Source: Agrobacterium tumefaciens (GTDB lineage: Bacteria > Pseudomonadota > Alphaproteobacteria > Rhizobiales > Rhizobiaceae). From it: a stretch of DNA of 64,000 nt. The first letter of the stretch is position 1. Each line of letters begins with the position of its first letter. Where the stretch lies: assembly GCF_009649785.1 (NCBI RefSeq), contig NZ_WJOK01000025.1, forward strand, positions 22,192-86,191, given 5' to 3'. A model generated the notes under the pieces. It was not told the DNA's origin, did no database searches, and was given only the letters and a program-made list of their open reading frames with translations. The position numbers and the translations under genes were made by a program. Of the stretch, positions 7,356 through 15,762 are shown one piece after another.

Positions 7356-10322
7356 ATGTTCGACAACGCTTTCAAATTTCTTCTTCAAGAAGACGGTGAG
7401 CCTTACTTTCCCTCACGATGCTTTGTCGTCGCCGACCCGGCCGCGGCAGAAAAGGATCAGTGGTCGGTGGAACTCGATGAGCCTGTCGGCGAGCGCTGGG
7501 TCCATCGCATCGACGACATCAAGGACTGGATGCTGCACGGGGAAAAAGACACCCGTCAAATGATCTTCGACCGTAGCGACCGCTTCACGCCCTTCCGAAC
7601 CCTCAATCGCGACGAGGTTTTCAGGGCTTACCTCAGGAAGCTTCTGGATCGTCTTCCGCCTGAGTATCAATCGCATCGCAAGCACGCGCTCATGCCGTCA
7701 ATCGCGGAGGAGAAGACCCGCACGCGATACAAAGAAGCCGTCGAAGCGGCGATACCGGGTATAACCTTGCTCCCTGAGCCGGAGATGGTGGCGGAATACT
7801 TCCGCCTGGTAAAAGGCACGCTCGAGCTGGAGGAGCGTAGAAACAACGTCATCCTGGTGGTCGATGTGGGCGCTTCTACTGCGAACATGACCCTGATTGT
7901 AAGTCGACGTGACCAGAAGATCGTTTCTGCGGGCAAAAAGGGAAGTCAACGCGACCTTCGGCTTCGAGCGCTTCGAGGCGACAGCGTTGGTAACGCAGGG
8001 CGTTGGGTAGATATCCGTCTTGCCGATATGCTCGGGATGCCCGAGACCGCGGAAGCATTGCGCGCGGTCGAAAGTGCCAAGATAAAGGTCAGCCTGAGCG
8101 GAAAATCGACCACGTTCGAAAGCGGTACCACGACAAAGCCGTCGTCATTGACGCGGAAGGCATTGTCGTCGGTCTCAAAGGAACTGTGGTTTCACCTCCG
8201 TCCGCTTTTCGAAAAGCTTTGCGAGCGGCTCTACGAAAACCAGACGTCTTCGATCGAGGCAAAGCGGTTGAGCGCGGATCGAATGCAGGAACTGGGCGTC
8301 AAGTCACCGCAGGAAGCCTATCGTTTGATCGACACAGTGCTCCTCGCAGGCGGCACAAGCCTTCTGCCGGGTTTCGACGAAGCGATGATGGAAACACTCT
8401 TCCCGGAGGGTGAACAACCTAAGGTCCTCAGGGTGGGTAGCTCCTTCGCCATAGCCGCGGCAGCCGGAGGTCTCGCCCATATCCTACAGAACTACGATCC
8501 TCCCCGGCTTCGCAGCCGCCGGGCAGACAACACCGAGGTTCGCTCCGCTCCCCTTGAGTCCACGCTTCCCGATTCCCTTCTGCTCGGCATCAAGCAGCCC
8601 GGCCAATTGGAGCAGCGCATAGTGGTGCTCGATGCGAACGATCCGTTCGTGGATGACGGCGGTATAAGGCCGATCGAGGGGCTGCCTGCCCTCGCGGCGG
8701 GTTCTCATCCCAAAATGCGCCTGGTTCCAGGGCTGGGAGCGGGATTGTCCGCGCGCCAAGGACGCCCGTTCAAGGCCATGGACGTGAGACAGTCGCCCGG
8801 CAAGATGTCCTTGAAGTGGGACCCCGACGAGGAAAAAGCCTTCATCGTCTCTGACCAGATCGACGGCGTCGCGTATCTCTGGATCGAGGGCAAGGATTTC
8901 CGAAAACGCTCGGAACCCGCTTTGGAGCCGTTTGAAGGCGAGCTGGAGACAGGTGATCTCGCCATTGATGGCGCGGACGACGTTATTCTGGACCTTGGCA
9001 TGTCCAAGATCGTCGTAATGACTGCCCAGCGCGGCAGGACTTCAGCCAACGAACTCGAGCGTCTGATGCACGACGGCACCGGAACGGCCTCTGGCGACGA
9101 CGCAATTCCGGCGACTGTCACTGTGTCCACATCAGAACTCGTGGATTCAATCGACGATCAACCACTCGCGGAACCACAGGAGACAGCGGGAAAGCGACGT
9201 GACGAGCACGTCGAGGTGGCCTCAAATTCGGATACTGCACGGCCGCAAGACGCCGCCGCCTCTTCACTCCTCCAGCCCGCTCTGAGGAACGCGACCGCCC
9301 CGATAAACGGGGCCGATCGTGCCGACAGTGTTCATCACGATTGGGGAAACCGGGTGCCGGAGACCGTTTTCTCGAACGCACTGCTATCCCTCAAGGAAGC
9401 GGTGATCCGAAATACGCCGGCGTTTCATTTCGATGACATCGTCGTAACGTTGCTGGCAATGGCCGTCCGACCTGTCGTGCTGCTCGCCGGCCCTCCCGGT
9501 TGCGGGAAGTCATCTTTGGTGCGGATGATCGCTCGTATGCTAGGCACGACGCGCGGCGAGACCTTCCACGAGATCGCGGTCCAAGCACACTGGGAAAATG
9601 ACAGCGTCCTCTTCGGGGAAACCGGCCTCCTTCGCCCTATGCTCGGCAAGACTTCGGATCAGCACCTGATCCTTTTCGACGAATTCAACCTAACCCGTCC
9701 CGAATACTATCTTTCGCGCTTTTTCCACGCTTTGGATGGCGGTCATGGACATATCGAAAGCGGTCTCAGCATCGCGCCGTGCCGGATACTTGGAACGATG
9801 AATGTCGATGACTTCTCCCGACCCCCGTCGCCTAAGGTCATCGACCGCTGCTTTCTCCTGGAGCTTTCCCAAATCCCTTGGGACATGGAATCAGACGGGA
9901 TGGTGGACTTCGGAAATATCGATCCCCTACCCGGTCTCCCGGTGGTGAGCCATGGTGGGGCTGGCAAGGACGAGCGCATCGAGAAAATCCTCAACGCGCT
10001 TCACGTAGCGGTTCATGAACACGGCCTCCGCCATGACCTGCTTCCTTCCCGCCGCGTGCTGGGGGACATCAGGGCGATACTCAACCTACATCATCAACTG
10101 GATCTGCAGGCCAAGGGCCTGCTGGACCGCGGCGAGCTCGTGGACCGGATCGTCGCAAGCCGCGTTCTTGTTAAGCTATCCGGCGCGATCGACCAGGTGC
10201 TGCCCGCGCTTGACGCGATGGAGAAAGCGACCAACGGCCTGGACGAACTGGTAAGAACCAAGGCTCGGTTGAGGCTCGCCCGACATCAGGCGCGTCTCGG
10301 GTTCATATCGCCTTGGCAGTAG
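7356..10322 (+). CDS. Hsp70/actin-like ATPase fused to an McrB-like AAA+ domain (putative defence NTPase)
   Basis: This 988-aa protein has two recognisable NTPase halves. The N-terminal half has an actin/Hsp70 fold signature: the phosphate loop VVDVGASTANMTL (about residues 167-180) and the adenosine motif LLAGGTSLLPGF (about 328-340), followed by AIAAAAGGL. A linker of roughly 300 residues of uncertain fold follows. The C-terminal half is an AAA+ module with Walker A GPPGCGKS (712-719), Walker B LILFDEFN (about 771-778) and GTMNVDD (about 812). That last motif matches the MNxxD signature of McrB-type GTPases. The stop overlaps the next gene by 10 nt, and that gene encodes an McrC-like protein, so the two should act as a complex. 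I know no named system with this fusion. A defence role is inferred from the McrBC resemblance and the neighbours. Confidence 0.75.
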   Translation: MFDNAFKFLLQEDGEPYFPSRCFVVADPAAAEKDQWSVELDEPVGERWVHRIDDIKDWMLHGEKDTRQMIFDRSDRFTPFRTLNRDEVFRAYLRKLLDRLPPEYQSHRKHALMPSIAEEKTRTRYKEAVEAAIPGITLLPEPEMVAEYFRLVKGTLELEERRNNVILVVDVGASTANMTLIVSRRDQKIVSAGKKGSQRDLRLRALRGDSVGNAGRWVDIRLADMLGMPETAEALRAVESAKIKVSLSGKSTTFESGTTTKPSSLTRKALSSVSKELWFHLRPLFEKLCERLYENQTSSIEAKRLSADRMQELGVKSPQEAYRLIDTVLLAGGTSLLPGFDEAMMETLFPEGEQPKVLRVGSSFAIAAAAGGLAHILQNYDPPRLRSRRADNTEVRSAPLESTLPDSLLLGIKQPGQLEQRIVVLDANDPFVDDGGIRPIEGLPALAAGSHPKMRLVPGLGAGLSARQGRPFKAMDVRQSPGKMSLKWDPDEEKAFIVSDQIDGVAYLWIEGKDFRKRSEPALEPFEGELETGDLAIDGADDVILDLGMSKIVVMTAQRGRTSANELERLMHDGTGTASGDDAIPATVTVSTSELVDSIDDQPLAEPQETAGKRRDEHVEVASNSDTARPQDAAASSLLQPALRNATAPINGADRADSVHHDWGNRVPETVFSNALLSLKEAVIRNTPAFHFDDIVVTLLAMAVRPVVLLAGPPGCGKSSLVRMIARMLGTTRGETFHEIAVQAHWENDSVLFGETGLLRPMLGKTSDQHLILFDEFNLTRPEYYLSRFFHALDGGHGHIESGLSIAPCRILGTMNVDDFSRPPSPKVIDRCFLLELSQIPWDMESDGMVDFGNIDPLPGLPVVSHGGAGKDERIEKILNALHVAVHEHGLRHDLLPSRRVLGDIRAILNLHHQLDLQAKGLLDRGELVDRIVASRVLVKLSGAIDQVLPALDAMEKATNGLDELVRTKARLRLARHQARLGFISPWQ

Positions 10323-11911
10323 GCGCTCCATCGATCATAGCTGTTCGGGTCGCGGACGCCGACGGGGTCTACAGGGAGCTTCCGTGGAACCCGGCGACCC
10401 GATATTTAATCCGGGACGACAAGCCCTTCCTTGATCTACTCATCCGCGGGCCGATGCTCAGCGCCCGAGTGGACAGGAAAGACGAATCGAATCTCAGTGA
10501 CTTGAAGGAGAGCCGAGAAGACGGAGCCCGATGGCAGAGATGGGACCTCGAAACCTATCTCGCGAGGCATCGCCGTTTCGGTGAGATCAATCTTGAACTC
10601 AAGGTTCCGAAAGACTCGACCTTACGCTGCTACATAGTACCGACCCTATTGCTAGACCTACGGGATGTCATAGCCATGGTCGAGGATATCGAGAGCGAAC
10701 TCGGGATAGTTGCTGCTTGGGATGTCGATAGCCCGAAGCCGGAGAGGTCGTGGAGCCGGGGAACCGATCGGAGGGGTTCAATAACCGCGTTTGAGCTCAT
10801 CCGGGAAGCAACCGAAGAGCTGGTTGCGGCCAAGTCTCTCCGACGAGAGCCTTTCATCGAGCTGGGTCCTCGCTCCAGACGAAACCTCCCTCTACCGGAG
10901 AACGCGATCGTGTCGCATTGGGCAGCGAGGAGATGCGCCCAGCTGCGCGATTGCGCGGTCGTCTGTAAGGAAGAGATCCAATCGCTGGAAGACCGGGCGA
11001 CACGCGGCCACGCCGAAAAGCGAAGGGAGCGAATAGAAGAAAGGCTGGCCACGCTCTTGTCGATAAAGATGGAACTGGACGACCTGACCAGTATCATCGC
11101 GAGGTTCGCCAATGACAGCTCGGAACTAAATACCCTCGTCTACCCTACCCCCCTGTTTCATCGCGACTATCGTCTCCGGTTACTTCTGCGCGCGTTTTCG
11201 CCGCTGATGTCGGAGGCCATCGCCGAGTCCGAGGCGCTGCGATCGCGCTATCCTCCGATTCTCTTGAACAAGCTCTGGGAATTCTGGGGAGCCGTCTGGC
11301 TGGTGAAGGAGTTTCGAGAGCTCGGGTTCACCGGACATTGCATTACTGACCTGAAAAAGGCCCCGGACGCGTGTTCGTGGCGTCTTCAAAAAGGAAATGT
11401 GCAAATCGAGCTCGATTTCGAGGCGGAGCCTAACTACGTGGATTATTCCCGGGTACCGCCTCCGCACGAGCGAACGGTACCCGTCCTGGAGTGGGCGGCG
11501 TTGAACCAGGAGATGGATCCGGAGCGCCCGTTCCTTGGGCTTGAGGAGAAATGCACTCCGGACTACCTCCTCAGGATCACCGTCGGGGACGAGCGTATTC
11601 TCGTCGTCGGCGACGCCACTCTAGCGAGCGCGGAGCACCATCATAAGGACCCCAAGTCCAGAACGGTCGAAAAGTATCGTCGCACGCTTGGTTGGTCCGT
11701 CGATGGCGGGATAGTAAGGTGCCACCCGATGGGCGGGTTCGTTATTTTTCCTCCCCCTTCCGAATCCTGGAAAGACTTCGAGGTGCTTCCCGGAGCGGCA
11801 GATTGCGTGATCTTCGCGCCGGGGCCAAGAGATGCAGAAGTTGCGAAGCACCGACTGCTAGGTCTGCTGGATACTATTTCGCCCAACCTCACAGCTAATT
11901 TGAGGACCTAG
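10313..11911 (+). CDS. McrC/DUF2357-like protein with PD-(D/E)XK nuclease fold, partner of the McrB-like ATPase
   Basis: This 532-aa protein looks like the nuclease partner in McrBC-type systems. The segment LNKLWEFWGAVWLVKEFRELGF matches the helical region that precedes the nuclease in McrC and DUF2357 proteins. The core then shows TPDYLL, a beta-strand ILVVGDATLA (Asp434) and TVEKYRRTLGW. These align by position with PD, (D/E)xK and the KMxxYR helix. The usual lysine of the (D/E)xK motif is a threonine here, so the active site is altered or the lysine has moved, perhaps to the HHHKDPK segment. The TTG start at 10313 sits inside the end of the upstream gene with no separate ribosome-binding site, which suggests translational coupling. 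No ATG or GTG occurs in frame nearby. Confidence 0.7.
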   Translation: MAVGAPSIIAVRVADADGVYRELPWNPATRYLIRDDKPFLDLLIRGPMLSARVDRKDESNLSDLKESREDGARWQRWDLETYLARHRRFGEINLELKVPKDSTLRCYIVPTLLLDLRDVIAMVEDIESELGIVAAWDVDSPKPERSWSRGTDRRGSITAFELIREATEELVAAKSLRREPFIELGPRSRRNLPLPENAIVSHWAARRCAQLRDCAVVCKEEIQSLEDRATRGHAEKRRERIEERLATLLSIKMELDDLTSIIARFANDSSELNTLVYPTPLFHRDYRLRLLLRAFSPLMSEAIAESEALRSRYPPILLNKLWEFWGAVWLVKEFRELGFTGHCITDLKKAPDACSWRLQKGNVQIELDFEAEPNYVDYSRVPPPHERTVPVLEWAALNQEMDPERPFLGLEEKCTPDYLLRITVGDERILVVGDATLASAEHHHKDPKSRTVEKYRRTLGWSVDGGIVRCHPMGGFVIFPPPSESWKDFEVLPGAADCVIFAPGPRDAEVAKHRLLGLLDTISPNLTANLRT

Positions 11912-12080
11912 ATTTCTTCAGGATCGGCCATGTATCGAGCATTCCGGGGCCACTTCAGCAGACCCGTTCGGTTGTCGAAGTCTCGGTTACAGGGGATCAA
12001 GGCTCGGCCACGACGGAATAGACTTTACTTTTTCACAAAAAATGTGCATTTGGCTTTATGTGTCTGATGTGAGGTGATTC

Positions 12081-12776
12081 ATGCGTCCGGGTGGCGAACT
12101 CAGAGATGTCGTCTGCAATGAACTGACACCGTCGTTCGTCGAGAGTATGACGAATTTCGCAGCCTGGGAGTATCGACAACTCTATGACAAGCTGGCTGAT
12201 GATCAACTCTTGTCATCCGATCAGCGATACTATGAATTTGCCCGGGGTCGCGGCACGGCAATATCTAAAGCGCTGATCCGCGCTGCCCAAAAGCACGATA
12301 TTCCATACGACATCAAGCGCCTAGCCTGTAATGGTCAGGGAAAGCTTTTTGTGAAGGCCGGGCGGGTTATCGTAATGCAGGAGCCGATGGATTCTCTCTA
12401 CGGCGGCCGACCGCGGGCTGCTGCCTACAAACAAGAAATCAGCCGGTACGCAGGGATCATTACCCAGCTGGAGCTAGATCTTGGAGACCGTCCGCACCAA
12501 TTGCTCGACTGGTCCGACGGCGTCCTTGCGGCTCTACTCCACGGTGCATGTGGATCGAGGTTTGGAGAGCGGGAGTGCGAACTTGGCGCATTAATGCTTG
12601 CGATCCCTGACGCCGATTATGAAAACTGGATTGTGAGGCTTGATCTTCATGATCTGGCGATGTTTGGAGGTGTGCGCACCGATGTTGGCGCATCACAGTA
12701 CGGCCACAGCATACAGGAAGATCGCGTTATCGTGAGAAGGAAGAACGGGAAGGGCGTGTTGCGATCCAATGGTTAA
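12081..12776 (+). CDS. Unknown protein encoded with an XRE-ImmA/IrrE metallopeptidase
   Basis: I do not recognise the family of this 231-aa protein. It has no signal peptide or membrane segment and is mixed alpha/beta by composition. An N-terminal part contains SDQRYYEFARGRGTAISKAL, and a C-terminal part has repeated acidic segments. Its stop overlaps the next gene by 8 nt, so the two are almost certainly co-translated. ATG 12081 follows GAGGTGATTC, a strong ribosome-binding site. The upstream spacer contains TTCACA and ATGTGCA half-sites that could form a small operator. The pairing with a regulated peptidase suggests a toxin, an antitoxin or a substrate of the protease, but none of these can be chosen from the sequence. 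Confidence 0.7.
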   Translation: MRPGGELRDVVCNELTPSFVESMTNFAAWEYRQLYDKLADDQLLSSDQRYYEFARGRGTAISKALIRAAQKHDIPYDIKRLACNGQGKLFVKAGRVIVMQEPMDSLYGGRPRAAAYKQEISRYAGIITQLELDLGDRPHQLLDWSDGVLAALLHGACGSRFGERECELGALMLAIPDADYENWIVRLDLHDLAMFGGVRTDVGASQYGHSIQEDRVIVRRKNGKGVLRSNG

Positions 12777-13974
12777 GGGTGTCGCAAATTTTTCGGGTGA
12801 GAAACTAACGGAAGCTCGGCTGGCGAGCGGCCTTCGTAAGAATGCGCTCGCAGATAAGATCGGCGTGACGTCGATGGCTATAACCCGCTATGAGGCAAAC
12901 CAAGACAGACCGACCCACGATAATCTTGAGGCTATTGCCATGGCCTTGGCTTTTCCGGTCGAATTCTTTACCCGGAAGGCTTGGTCCGAAAGTTTGGGAA
13001 CGGTTTTCTGGCGCGACCAGGTCGCGGAGACGAAGGCCGCCCGTGAGATGACCGAACAACGCATGAAATGGCTCTGCGAATTGTTCTGGACACTCGAAGA
13101 GGAACTGGATTTTCCTGAGCAGGCAATCCCCGAAGTCGACCTTCCCGGTGACGTACGGTTGATATCACCGGTGATGATCGAGAAATGCGCAAGCGAATTA
13201 CGCCGGCAATGGCAGCTGCGCAGCCTGCCGATCCGGGATGTCGTACTCAGCGTTGAGAATGCAGGAATTCCGGTCGCAATGCTGGATATCCCTTCCGAAA
13301 AGCAGGATGGCTTCTTCTTTCGGTCGCCATTGCTCAAGCGTGGATTTATCGGTGTGAACGTCCACAGCGCAACAGCCGCAAGAGCTCGGTTCGATGTGGC
13401 CCACGAGCTTGGGCATCTTGTATTGCATAAAAACGTGACGGCGGAACAGAACCGCGATCCCGACCTACACAAGATTATCGAAAAGCAGGCGCATCGGTTT
13501 GCCGGAGCTTTCCTTTTTCCAAAGGAAAGCTTCTGGGACGAAGTCGCCATACCGTCACTTGATTATTTTTATGCCTTGAAAAAGAGATGGGGCATGTCGA
13601 TTGCCGCAATGATCGCCCGGGCGTTCGACCTTGGTATGATCGACGTCGAGGCAAAAAAGCGGCTTTACATCTCGATGAACCGGAGAGACTGGAGGCAGCC
13701 CGAGCCGTTCGATGACGTGATGGTGATGGAGCGTCCAAGGATGCTTCGTAGGGGTGTCGAAGCCCTTGTCGCGTCGGGCGACTATTCTCAGGACTTCCTT
13801 GAACACATGTTGGCACTGCCTCGGAAGGAAATCCTTCAGCTTGTCGGCCTAACCGACACCGGCATGAAAAGCTTTGACTCGGTGGGATATCTTCCCAAAC
13901 CGCCAACGGTCGTCGAAGCGACCGATTTGGAGACAGGGCAGGTCGTCAGATTTCCACAGCGACTTCGGAGTTGA
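12769..13974 (+). CDS. XRE-family HTH regulator with ImmA/IrrE metallopeptidase domain
   Basis: Residues 8-62 form an XRE helix-turn-helix (LTEARLASGLRKNALADKIG, then MAITRYEANQ). The central region is a COG2856 ImmA/IrrE zinc peptidase with HELGH at residues 212-216 and downstream helices (EKQAHRFAGAFLFP) that supply a further metal ligand. Such proteins control stress regulons, mobile elements or toxin-antitoxin pairs by binding DNA and cleaving a repressor. Its length of 401 aa suits the family. The start (ATG 12769) overlaps the end of the unknown 231-aa gene, which points to a two-gene unit. A hairpin-plus-T-run terminator follows at 14099. Confidence 0.88.
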   Translation: MVKGVANFSGEKLTEARLASGLRKNALADKIGVTSMAITRYEANQDRPTHDNLEAIAMALAFPVEFFTRKAWSESLGTVFWRDQVAETKAAREMTEQRMKWLCELFWTLEEELDFPEQAIPEVDLPGDVRLISPVMIEKCASELRRQWQLRSLPIRDVVLSVENAGIPVAMLDIPSEKQDGFFFRSPLLKRGFIGVNVHSATAARARFDVAHELGHLVLHKNVTAEQNRDPDLHKIIEKQAHRFAGAFLFPKESFWDEVAIPSLDYFYALKKRWGMSIAAMIARAFDLGMIDVEAKKRLYISMNRRDWRQPEPFDDVMVMERPRMLRRGVEALVASGDYSQDFLEHMLALPRKEILQLVGLTDTGMKSFDSVGYLPKPPTVVEATDLETGQVVRFPQRLRS

Positions 13975-14098
13975 GCATGGAATAGCATCTGATGGTTGTC
14001 GGGTTATTCTGTCGAGTTCGCAAGAGGTTTGGCGGCGAGGCGAACCTGTGTGAAGTTTTGAGTCGTAGCGATAGCACAATCTTTGACGGCGCCAGAAA

Positions 14099-14128
14099 TT
14101 TCAAACGCCGCCGATTTGAAAAATTTTT
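14099..14128 (+). terminator. Rho-independent terminator candidate after the XRE-ImmA gene
   Basis: A 7-bp stem (TTTCAAA at 14099-14105 with TTTGAAA at 14115-14121) encloses a 9-nt GC-rich loop and is followed by TTTTT at 14124-14128. It lies between two convergent genes, so it may also help end the HEPN-gene transcript. The stem is AT-rich and therefore weak. Confidence 0.4.
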
Positions 14129-14141
14129 ATGTCCAGTACGA

Positions 14142-15731
14142 TCAGATAGGATCTGGCCGCTTCCTTTTTTCGGCAAGAAGGTAAAGTGGCATGGAGCCGC
14201 CAATTTTACCTGGATTCTCTATCTCCCTCTTTCGTTCCTCAACACCAATCGCTAGGGACACATGCAGCAATGCAGATCGGGCCATCTGCATTATACGGAT
14301 TGCTTTCGCTTCAAGTTCGTCACTTCCAATAGATATCCCGAAGCCACTACCGTCCGCGCGATCTAGCATTAACGGCTTGGCCCAGCCTTCACTTACACGT
14401 AGGTATGTATGTTCGAGGGCGTTACGAATTACATGCAACTCACGGGCATCTGCCGCCGTCGTCTGCCTCAGTTGATCATCAAAGAGTTCCTTCGAAAGCC
14501 AGTACAAGCCGCGGAGAGGTAGGTTGTCGAGCTCCGCGAACCTGGGCAGTAGACGTGACTTGCCCTCCACCATCCAAACATTCTTGAAGCTAATTCTCTC
14601 CGGCACTTTCTTCAGGTTCCAATACCTATCAACGAGGAAGGCGACCTTGTCGAGGAGGGAATACGCGACGCGAAAGGCTGTCCGAACCCTCTCGCTAGCC
14701 AACGAGTAATGGGGGTAGTCAAGTGTATCAGTGAGGATAGCGTCGCGATCAGAGAAGTGGATCCTGGTGCTACTCATGCCCTCGAAAAGCATGAACCGCG
14801 CGGAGGCGTATTCCTGTTTCATCTGACTGAAGAAGCCAACAATTGGTGGAGGGAGATGCCCATCGGGTCGGTCATCGAACCGTTCCATGAGCGGCGGCAG
14901 CATAAGGTCATCAGCTGCTGCTGCGAGATAAGGTCCGAGGTCATTCAACGGGCACAGAAACAGACGGTGCTTCAGGCACCAGCGACGATAGGCTCGCTGA
15001 GCTCTGGATTTGCCTTCACGGCCTATATCGAGATTTTGTTTCGCTCTGACTTCCTCGAGGTTAATAGCATTCGCCAGAGCCTCTGCCTGATTGTCGAAAA
15101 AGGCCATTGGTCTAGCCGGATTACCGGAGTCGTAGAACACATCCTCGGCCAACGATGATCGGAAGCTGTCGTACGCATGCAACGCCAAAATCGCTCGCTC
15201 CCAGTCGGTGAATATCAGACGCGCGTAGACGGCAAGCCCGCATCCCCGGTTTCCGAGAGCGACCGCAAAGTGAGGGATGATCTTGAGAGCTGCGTCCCAT
15301 CCAGCGATCGCATCGATTGTTCGACCGACGACGTTCAAGAGGTTCGCGTGGTTGGTGAGGATTTGGCATCGGCGAACCGGGTCGAGAGATCGAAAGCCAG
15401 GATGGCCGCATGCGCGTGAAAGCGCAAGCATCTCTTCCTGCGTTTCCGGCGAGTCCCATGCCCAGGAACGTCTGGCGTTTGAGATCTGAGACATAGCCGC
15501 CCAGGCGTTTGCCCGGAAATACTCTACAAGCGCTCCATCTGCGGGCACGAGATCGCGCTTAGATAGGTCATCCAGCAAGTAAAGTCCGCGTTTGACGGCA
15601 CGCTCATGCGAGGTGTCGGCTCCGTCGTCTATTAGGTCGCCGATATGTGCGAAGGCTTCGCGATCGCTCATTTTCGCAATGCTTCGCTCGCACCTTTTGC
15701 TGAGCTCTTCGACGTTAAGATTGCTGGACAC
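14142..15731 (-). CDS. LA2681-type HEPN domain protein (predicted ribonuclease)
   Basis: This 529-aa protein has a long helical N-terminal part reminiscent of TPR-like repeats (NHANLLNVVGRTIDAIAGWD). Its C-terminal domain carries RNALEHTY at about residues 435-442. This is the Rx4-6H motif of HEPN ribonucleases. The layout matches the LA2681-like HEPN group as I recall it. HEPN proteins typically cleave RNA in toxin-antitoxin, abortive-infection and CRISPR-linked systems. The gene starts with GTG 31 nt after the stop of the large helicase gene on the same strand, so the two form an operon and probably one system. The exact family is a judgement from motif and architecture. Confidence 0.65.
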   Translation of the reverse strand: MSSNLNVEELSKRCERSIAKMSDREAFAHIGDLIDDGADTSHERAVKRGLYLLDDLSKRDLVPADGALVEYFRANAWAAMSQISNARRSWAWDSPETQEEMLALSRACGHPGFRSLDPVRRCQILTNHANLLNVVGRTIDAIAGWDAALKIIPHFAVALGNRGCGLAVYARLIFTDWERAILALHAYDSFRSSLAEDVFYDSGNPARPMAFFDNQAEALANAINLEEVRAKQNLDIGREGKSRAQRAYRRWCLKHRLFLCPLNDLGPYLAAAADDLMLPPLMERFDDRPDGHLPPPIVGFFSQMKQEYASARFMLFEGMSSTRIHFSDRDAILTDTLDYPHYSLASERVRTAFRVAYSLLDKVAFLVDRYWNLKKVPERISFKNVWMVEGKSRLLPRFAELDNLPLRGLYWLSKELFDDQLRQTTAADARELHVIRNALEHTYLRVSEGWAKPLMLDRADGSGFGISIGSDELEAKAIRIMQMARSALLHVSLAIGVEERKREIENPGKIGGSMPLYLLAEKRKRPDPI

Positions 15732-15762
15732 AATTCGATTACCTGTTTGGAGCTGCTCGAAA

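Noticed and set aside
12888..13550. A 220-codon minus-strand frame inside the XRE-ImmA gene
   Set aside because: It is antisense to a gene with clear HTH and HELGH motifs and encodes a serine/arginine-rich low-complexity product typical of shadow frames.
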